Of a stretch of DNA of 10,058 bases, positions 6,643-10,058 are shown in pieces; the first letter of the stretch is position 1; each line of letters opens with the position of its first letter. A program made the position numbers and the translations under genes. Location of the stretch: positions 1 to 10,058 of the forward strand of contig CALUZL010000142.1 of assembly GCA_944325295.1 (NCBI GenBank), in the 5' to 3' direction. The DNA comes from an uncultured Erysipelotrichaceae bacterium. GTDB taxonomy: Bacteria > Bacillota_I > Bacilli_A > Erysipelotrichales > Erysipelotrichaceae. Below the pieces are notes generated by a model. The model was not told where the DNA came from, searched no databases, and saw only the letters and a list, made by a program, of their open reading frames with translations.

Positions 6643-7198
6643 ATTCATAAAAAGCGCAAAACGAAAAGATGAATTCCCCAAAGGATTAAAACAAGTTGTC
6701 TTCGTCGGCCGCAGCAACGTCGGTAAATCATCGCTTTTAAATGCCGTCTACAACCAAAAGATCGCCTACGTCGGCAAAAGACCCGGTATGACAAAAATGT
6801 TGAATTTTTTTGAAGTCGATGAGCGCTACTTGGTCGTCGATGTCCCGGGATACGGTTTTGCTAATCGTAGTAAAAATGAGATCGTCGAATTCGCAGCGAT
6901 GATGGATGATTTTTTCTCCGATGCGGATTCGATCGCTTTAGTGGTAATGATAATCGATTGCCGACATAAACCGACTCAAGATGATATCGCGATGATCGAA
7001 TATCTCAGATATCACCATTTAAAGGTGCTCGTGGTCTGCAACAAAACGGATAAAGTCTCCGGCAATGAATTGCATAAAAATGTGCGGATGATCGCCGATA
7101 ACTTAAACATCGATGTAAGATACATGATACCGACAAGCGCCCTTAATAAAAAAGGCATAAATGAAATAAAAACTTATATAGATACTTGTACTGAGTAA
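6635..7198 (+). CDS. engB: Ribosome biogenesis GTPase EngB/YsxC (YihA)
   Basis: A 187-residue TRAFAC-class GTPase required for late assembly of the 50S subunit in Bacillus and E. coli. All G motifs are visible: G1 GRSNVGKS (25-32), G2 Thr53 in RPGMTKMLNFF, G3 DVPGYGFA (69-76), G4 NKTDK (136-140) and G5 TSAL (167-170). GRSNVGKSSLLNA and DVPGYGFA are specific to this subfamily. Length fits (Bacillus YsxC about 195). The ATG at 6635 lies inside the last codons of lon (ATGCTTAA overlap), and no ribosome site is seen at a suitable distance, so translation probably depends on ribosomes finishing lon. Its last codons overlap the -35 area of the valS leader promoter, and no terminator follows, so engB transcripts should run into the T-box. 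Confidence 0.97.
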   Translation: MLKFIKSAKRKDEFPKGLKQVVFVGRSNVGKSSLLNAVYNQKIAYVGKRPGMTKMLNFFEVDERYLVVDVPGYGFANRSKNEIVEFAAMMDDFFSDADSIALVVMIIDCRHKPTQDDIAMIEYLRYHHLKVLVVCNKTDKVSGNELHKNVRMIADNLNIDVRYMIPTSALNKKGINEIKTYIDTCTE

Positions 7199-7215
7199 TA
7201 CAACTTTGGTATATT
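7186..7215 (+). promoter_or_regulatory. Promoter of the valS T-box leader
   Basis: TGG-TATATT (7207-7215) is an extended -10. TTGTAC (7186-7191) 18 bases earlier is a weak -35 that overlaps the end of engB. The predicted start of transcription at G7222 coincides with the first paired base of T-box stem I, which independently supports the assignment. Confidence 0.65.
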
Positions 7216-7221
7216 ATTTAA

Positions 7222-7437
7222 GACTGAGAAGAGAAAGAAAGTCAAGATCAGTGACATCAGAGATATCTTGGTGCTGAGAAAGATACGCAGGGTCTTGAAA
7301 CGGTCATCTCGGAGTCGATTGCTGAATTGAGTAAGTATATCCGTATATTCTGCGTTAAAGAAAATGAGGTCTCGTCTCTTGAGATGAATTAAGGTGGTAT
7401 CACGCAATGTCGTCCTTTAGGGGACGACTTTTATTTT
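7222..7437 (+). promoter_or_regulatory. T-box riboswitch, tRNA-Val specific (valS leader)
   Basis: This leader fills most of the 250-base engB-valS gap. It senses the charging state of tRNA-Val and lets transcription reach valS when uncharged tRNA is bound. The T-box core AAGGTGGTATCACG (7391-7404) matches the AANNTGGNACCGCG consensus; its TGGT (7395-7398) can pair with ACCA, the A73-CCA end expected for tRNA-Val. The base of stem I is GACTGAGA (7222-7229) with TCTC-GG-AGTC (7307-7316). Above the specifier loop TCAAGATC (7242-7249) pairs with GGTCTTGA (7290-7297). The specifier is GTC (7303-7305), a valine codon, followed by A and then the basal helix as is typical. The distal loop region contains GGTGCTGAG. 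For the antiterminator, GATGA (7383-7387) can pair with TCGTC (7410-7414), which is also the 5' arm of the terminator. Structure was derived by eye. Confidence 0.93.
7409..7437 (+). terminator. Regulated terminator of the valS T-box
   Basis: GTCGTCC (7409-7415) pairs with GGACGAC (7422-7428) and is followed by TTTTATTTT (7429-7437). The 5' arm overlaps the antiterminator pairing partner, so the two folds exclude each other. The terminator form is expected when charged tRNA-Val prevails. Confidence 0.9.
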
Positions 7438-7448
7438 AAGGAGGAAAA

Positions 7449-10040
7449 ATGTTAGACAATAAGTATGATTTTAAAAAAGTTGAAACCGGAAAATATGATA
7501 ACTGGATCAAAAAGGGTTATTTTGAAAGTGGTGATCTGTCAAAAAAACCTTATTGCATAGTCATACCGCCACCAAACGTTACCGGTAAACTGCATTTAGG
7601 ACATATGATGGATAATACGATGCAGGATCTGCTGTGTCGTTATCATCGGCTTAAGGGAGAAGATGTTCTATGGGTTCCGGGAATGGATCATGCCGGAATC
7701 GCTACTCAGGCAAAGGTCGACGAAAGATTAAAAAAACAAGGTATTTCAAGATATGATCTGGGTCGTGAGAAATTCTTGGAAAAAGCTTGGGAATGGAAGA
7801 GTGAGTATGCCGATTTCATCCATGAGCAATGGCGCAAATCCGGTATATCGGTCGATTATCGCAAAGAACGCTTTACCCTTGATGAAGGTCTTTCTAAAGC
7901 TGTCGTCAAAGTTTTTGTGCAGTATTACAAAGAAGGATTGATATACCAGGGCAAGCGGATCATAAATTGGGATCCTGTCGCCAAGACAGCCCTTAGCAAT
8001 ATCGAGGTTATTCACAAAGATGTAAAGGGCAAGATGTATTACTTTTTATACGATGTCGTCGACAGCGATGAGCAATTCGAAGTCGCTACAACCAGACCGG
8101 AGACAATGTTTGGCGATGTCTGTGTCGTCGTAAATCCAAAAGATGCCAGACTCAATCATCTGATCGGCAAAAAGTGTGTAAATCCGGCAAACGGCCAGAT
8201 CTTACCGATAATAGGTGATGACTATATTGAGATCGGCTTTGGCAGCGGTGCCATGAAATGCACGCCGGCCCACGACCCAAACGATTATCAAATAGCCCTA
8301 AGACATGATCTTCCGATGCCGATCTGTATGCACGAAGATGCTACGATGAATGAATTGGCTGGCGAATGTGAAGGCCTTGACAGATACGAATGCCGTGATC
8401 GATTGGTCGAAAGAATAAAACAAGAGGGCCATTTCATCAAAGAAGAAGAAATAGTCCACAGTGTCGGTCATAGTGAAAGGACCGGAGTAATGATCGAACC
8501 ATATCTTTCAAAACAATGGTTTGTCAAGATGAAACCATTAGCTGAAGATGTCTTAAAAGCGCAAAGCGATCCGCAAACAAAGATCAATTTCTATCCGAAA
8601 CGATTTGAAAAGACATTCACACAATGGTTAGAAAACATTGATGATTGGTGTATATCAAGACAATTGTGGTGGGGACATCGGATCCCAGTCTACTATAATA
8701 AAGAAACCGGTGCTGTTTATTGTGAAGAGGAACCACCGGTTGATATCGAAAATTACGTTCAAGACGAAGATGTTTTAGATACTTGGTTTTCCAGTGCTCT
8801 CTGGCCGTTTAGCGTTTTGGGATGGCCAAAAGAGACCGATGATCTAAAGCGGTACTTTCCGACTTCCTGTCTTGTGACCGGATATGACATCATCTTCTTC
8901 TGGGTTGCCAGAATGGCTTTCAGTGCCCGCCATTTCATGCACGATGTTCCTTTCAAAGATTGTTTGATCCACGGTCTGATCCGCGATGAGAAGGGCCGTA
9001 AAATGTCTAAATCATTGGGCAACGGCATCGATCCAATCGATGTCATCGACGAGTATGGGTGCGATGCTTTGCGGTTTTTCATCCTGACAAATGCCGCTCC
9101 CGGCTTAGATACCAATTATTCTAAACAAAAAATGGATGCGGCTTGGAATTTCATCAACAAGCTTTGGAATGCCGCTCGTTTTGTCCTTATGAATGCTGAT
9201 GATCAGGATATCGATCTCAGAGCACACCTGACTAACAATATCGACCACTGGATCTATGATCGTCTGAATCATGTGATCGAACAGGTGACTTTGAATCTCG
9301 ACCGTTATGAATTCGGAATTGCCGGAAATGAATTATCGGATTTTGTCTGGAATGATTTTTGCAGCAATTATATCGAATTCACTAAATCCAATCTAAACGA
9401 ACCCAAGACAAAGGCGGATACCGTTAATAACCTCGTCTATGTGTTAGATAATATCTTGAGATTGCTGCATCCTTTCTTGCCGTTTGTAACCGAAGAGATC
9501 TATCAGGAAATACATGGGAAAGAGTCGTCTGTATGTGTCAGTGACTGGCCTTTAAAGATTGATGGTGTCGATAAAAAAGAGGCGGCGGAAGTAGAAGTAT
9601 TGATCGCGATCATCAAGCAGGTCAGAGAACTGCGTGCAGCAAATAATATCAAGCCAAACAAAGATCTCAAGATGCGCCCAAAACTCCAATTTGAACTCGA
9701 AGATAATCTGAAGACACTTCTTTATAAGATGTGTCATGTAGTCATCAGCGATGATTTACAAGGTGAAACACTTATAAGACCAATCGGTGAAAATACGATC
9801 GAGTTCATGATGTCTGAGATCGTTGATGTCTCTGAAGAGATCGCCAAGATCGAAAAAGAATTGGAAACTCTGACAAAAGAATTGGAGAGATCCAAAAACA
9901 TGTTAAACAATCAGAATTTCTTAAATAAAGCTCCAAAGGCAAAGATCGAGGAAGAGAGACAAAAGCAGATCAATTATCAAGCCTCATATGACACTTTGTG
10001 TTTAAAGTTGACACAACTAAAAGGTCAAGGTCATGAATAA
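7449..10040 (+). CDS. valS: Valine--tRNA ligase
   Basis: An 863-residue class I aminoacyl-tRNA synthetase joining valine to tRNA-Val in the cytosol. The catalytic signatures are PPPNVTGKLHLGH (40-52; HLGH is the HIGH motif) and KMSKS (518-522). The CP1 editing domain, which hydrolyses Thr-tRNA-Val, is marked by TTRPETMFGD (214-223). Other conserved blocks are the QLWWGHRIPVY segment, DTWFSSALWPFS from 444, and the anticodon-binding helical region after the KMSKS loop. The C-terminal arm (about 795-863) is a charged, heptad-like coiled coil typical of ValRS. Length fits (Bacillus about 880). ATG 7449 is preceded by AAGGAGG (7438-7444) with a short 4-base gap. Expression is controlled by the T-box just upstream. 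It overlaps the next gene by 8 bases. In Bacillus, folC follows valS. Confidence 0.98.
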   Translation: MLDNKYDFKKVETGKYDNWIKKGYFESGDLSKKPYCIVIPPPNVTGKLHLGHMMDNTMQDLLCRYHRLKGEDVLWVPGMDHAGIATQAKVDERLKKQGISRYDLGREKFLEKAWEWKSEYADFIHEQWRKSGISVDYRKERFTLDEGLSKAVVKVFVQYYKEGLIYQGKRIINWDPVAKTALSNIEVIHKDVKGKMYYFLYDVVDSDEQFEVATTRPETMFGDVCVVVNPKDARLNHLIGKKCVNPANGQILPIIGDDYIEIGFGSGAMKCTPAHDPNDYQIALRHDLPMPICMHEDATMNELAGECEGLDRYECRDRLVERIKQEGHFIKEEEIVHSVGHSERTGVMIEPYLSKQWFVKMKPLAEDVLKAQSDPQTKINFYPKRFEKTFTQWLENIDDWCISRQLWWGHRIPVYYNKETGAVYCEEEPPVDIENYVQDEDVLDTWFSSALWPFSVLGWPKETDDLKRYFPTSCLVTGYDIIFFWVARMAFSARHFMHDVPFKDCLIHGLIRDEKGRKMSKSLGNGIDPIDVIDEYGCDALRFFILTNAAPGLDTNYSKQKMDAAWNFINKLWNAARFVLMNADDQDIDLRAHLTNNIDHWIYDRLNHVIEQVTLNLDRYEFGIAGNELSDFVWNDFCSNYIEFTKSNLNEPKTKADTVNNLVYVLDNILRLLHPFLPFVTEEIYQEIHGKESSVCVSDWPLKIDGVDKKEAAEVEVLIAIIKQVRELRAANNIKPNKDLKMRPKLQFELEDNLKTLLYKMCHVVISDDLQGETLIRPIGENTIEFMMSEIVDVSEEIAKIEKELETLTKELERSKNMLNNQNFLNKAPKAKIEEERQKQINYQASYDTLCLKLTQLKGQGHE

Positions 10041-10058
10041 GAAAAAAACGCTTTTATT
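10033..10058 (+). CDS. Start of a downstream gene, truncated by window end (possibly folC)
   Basis: An ATG at 10033 inside the end of valS opens a frame (MNKKKTLL...) that stays open for the last 26 bases. The overlap has the form ATGAATAA, the same style as the lon-engB junction (ATGCTTAA), which suggests a cotranslated next gene. A purine-rich AAGGTC lies just upstream. Only eight codons are visible, so the product cannot be read. folC, folylpolyglutamate synthase, is a guess from Bacillus gene order only. Confidence 0.4.

Noticed and set aside
7174..7407. Minus-strand open frame across the engB-valS gap
   Set aside because: The gap is explained by a T-box leader with specifier, core motif and terminator; the frame is incidental.
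1..10058. Mobile elements, CRISPR arrays, tRNA/rRNA genes, toxin-antitoxin or defence genes
   Set aside because: No transposase or integrase motifs, regularly spaced repeats, cloverleaf sequences or small paired genes were seen; gaps between genes are too short and are explained by promoters, terminators and the T-box.

Overview
The window looks like a chromosomal housekeeping segment from a low-to-moderate GC Gram-positive (Firmicutes-type) bacterium. Four things suggest this: a tRNA-Val-specific T-box leader in front of valS, strong AGGAGG ribosome sites (tig, lon, valS), a dnaD-nth pair as in Bacillus, and a tig / lon / engB / valS order that resembles a shortened form of the Bacillus region. 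A probable DUF3196 protein (a family I associate with Mollicutes and Erysipelotrichia) and the absence of haem and clpX genes at the expected places point towards an Erysipelotrichia-like lineage. That placement is inference. TGG is the tryptophan codon throughout and no in-frame TGA is read through, so the standard bacterial code fits.

Layout. Positions 1-1480 (+) hold a tightly overlapped run: the 3' part of an MTA/SAH nucleosidase gene (mtnN), a short DnaD-type replication initiation protein, and endonuclease III (nth). Convergent to it, 1477-2178 (-) encodes a single-domain protein of the coenzyme F420-0:L-glutamate ligase (CofE) family. Its hairpin terminator lies inside the last codons of nth. 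From a 38-bp divergent gap, a helical-repeat-like protein of unknown function (2217-2945, +) is read. Both divergent genes lack a ribosome site and have an extended -10 box 6-7 bases from the ATG, so both may be leaderless. Trigger factor (tig, 3002-4264) has its own promoter and ribosome site and ends in a hairpin terminator. It is followed at once by lon (4315-6642), engB (overlapping lon by 8 bases), a 250-base gap filled by a promoter and a T-box riboswitch, and valS (7449-10040). A further gene appears to start inside the end of valS and runs off the window.

How the genes relate. tig and lon act at opposite ends of protein quality control (folding on the ribosome and ATP-driven degradation). 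engB assists assembly of the large ribosomal subunit. valS charges tRNA-Val under control of uncharged tRNA-Val. mtnN, dnaD and nth serve methionine-derived by-product recycling, replication restart or initiation, and base-excision repair. There is no mobile element, CRISPR array, rRNA or tRNA gene. The parts worth a second look are the leaderless divergent promoter pair, the CofE-family protein in a likely F420-free organism, and the unknown protein next to tig. I did not find a novel multi-gene system.
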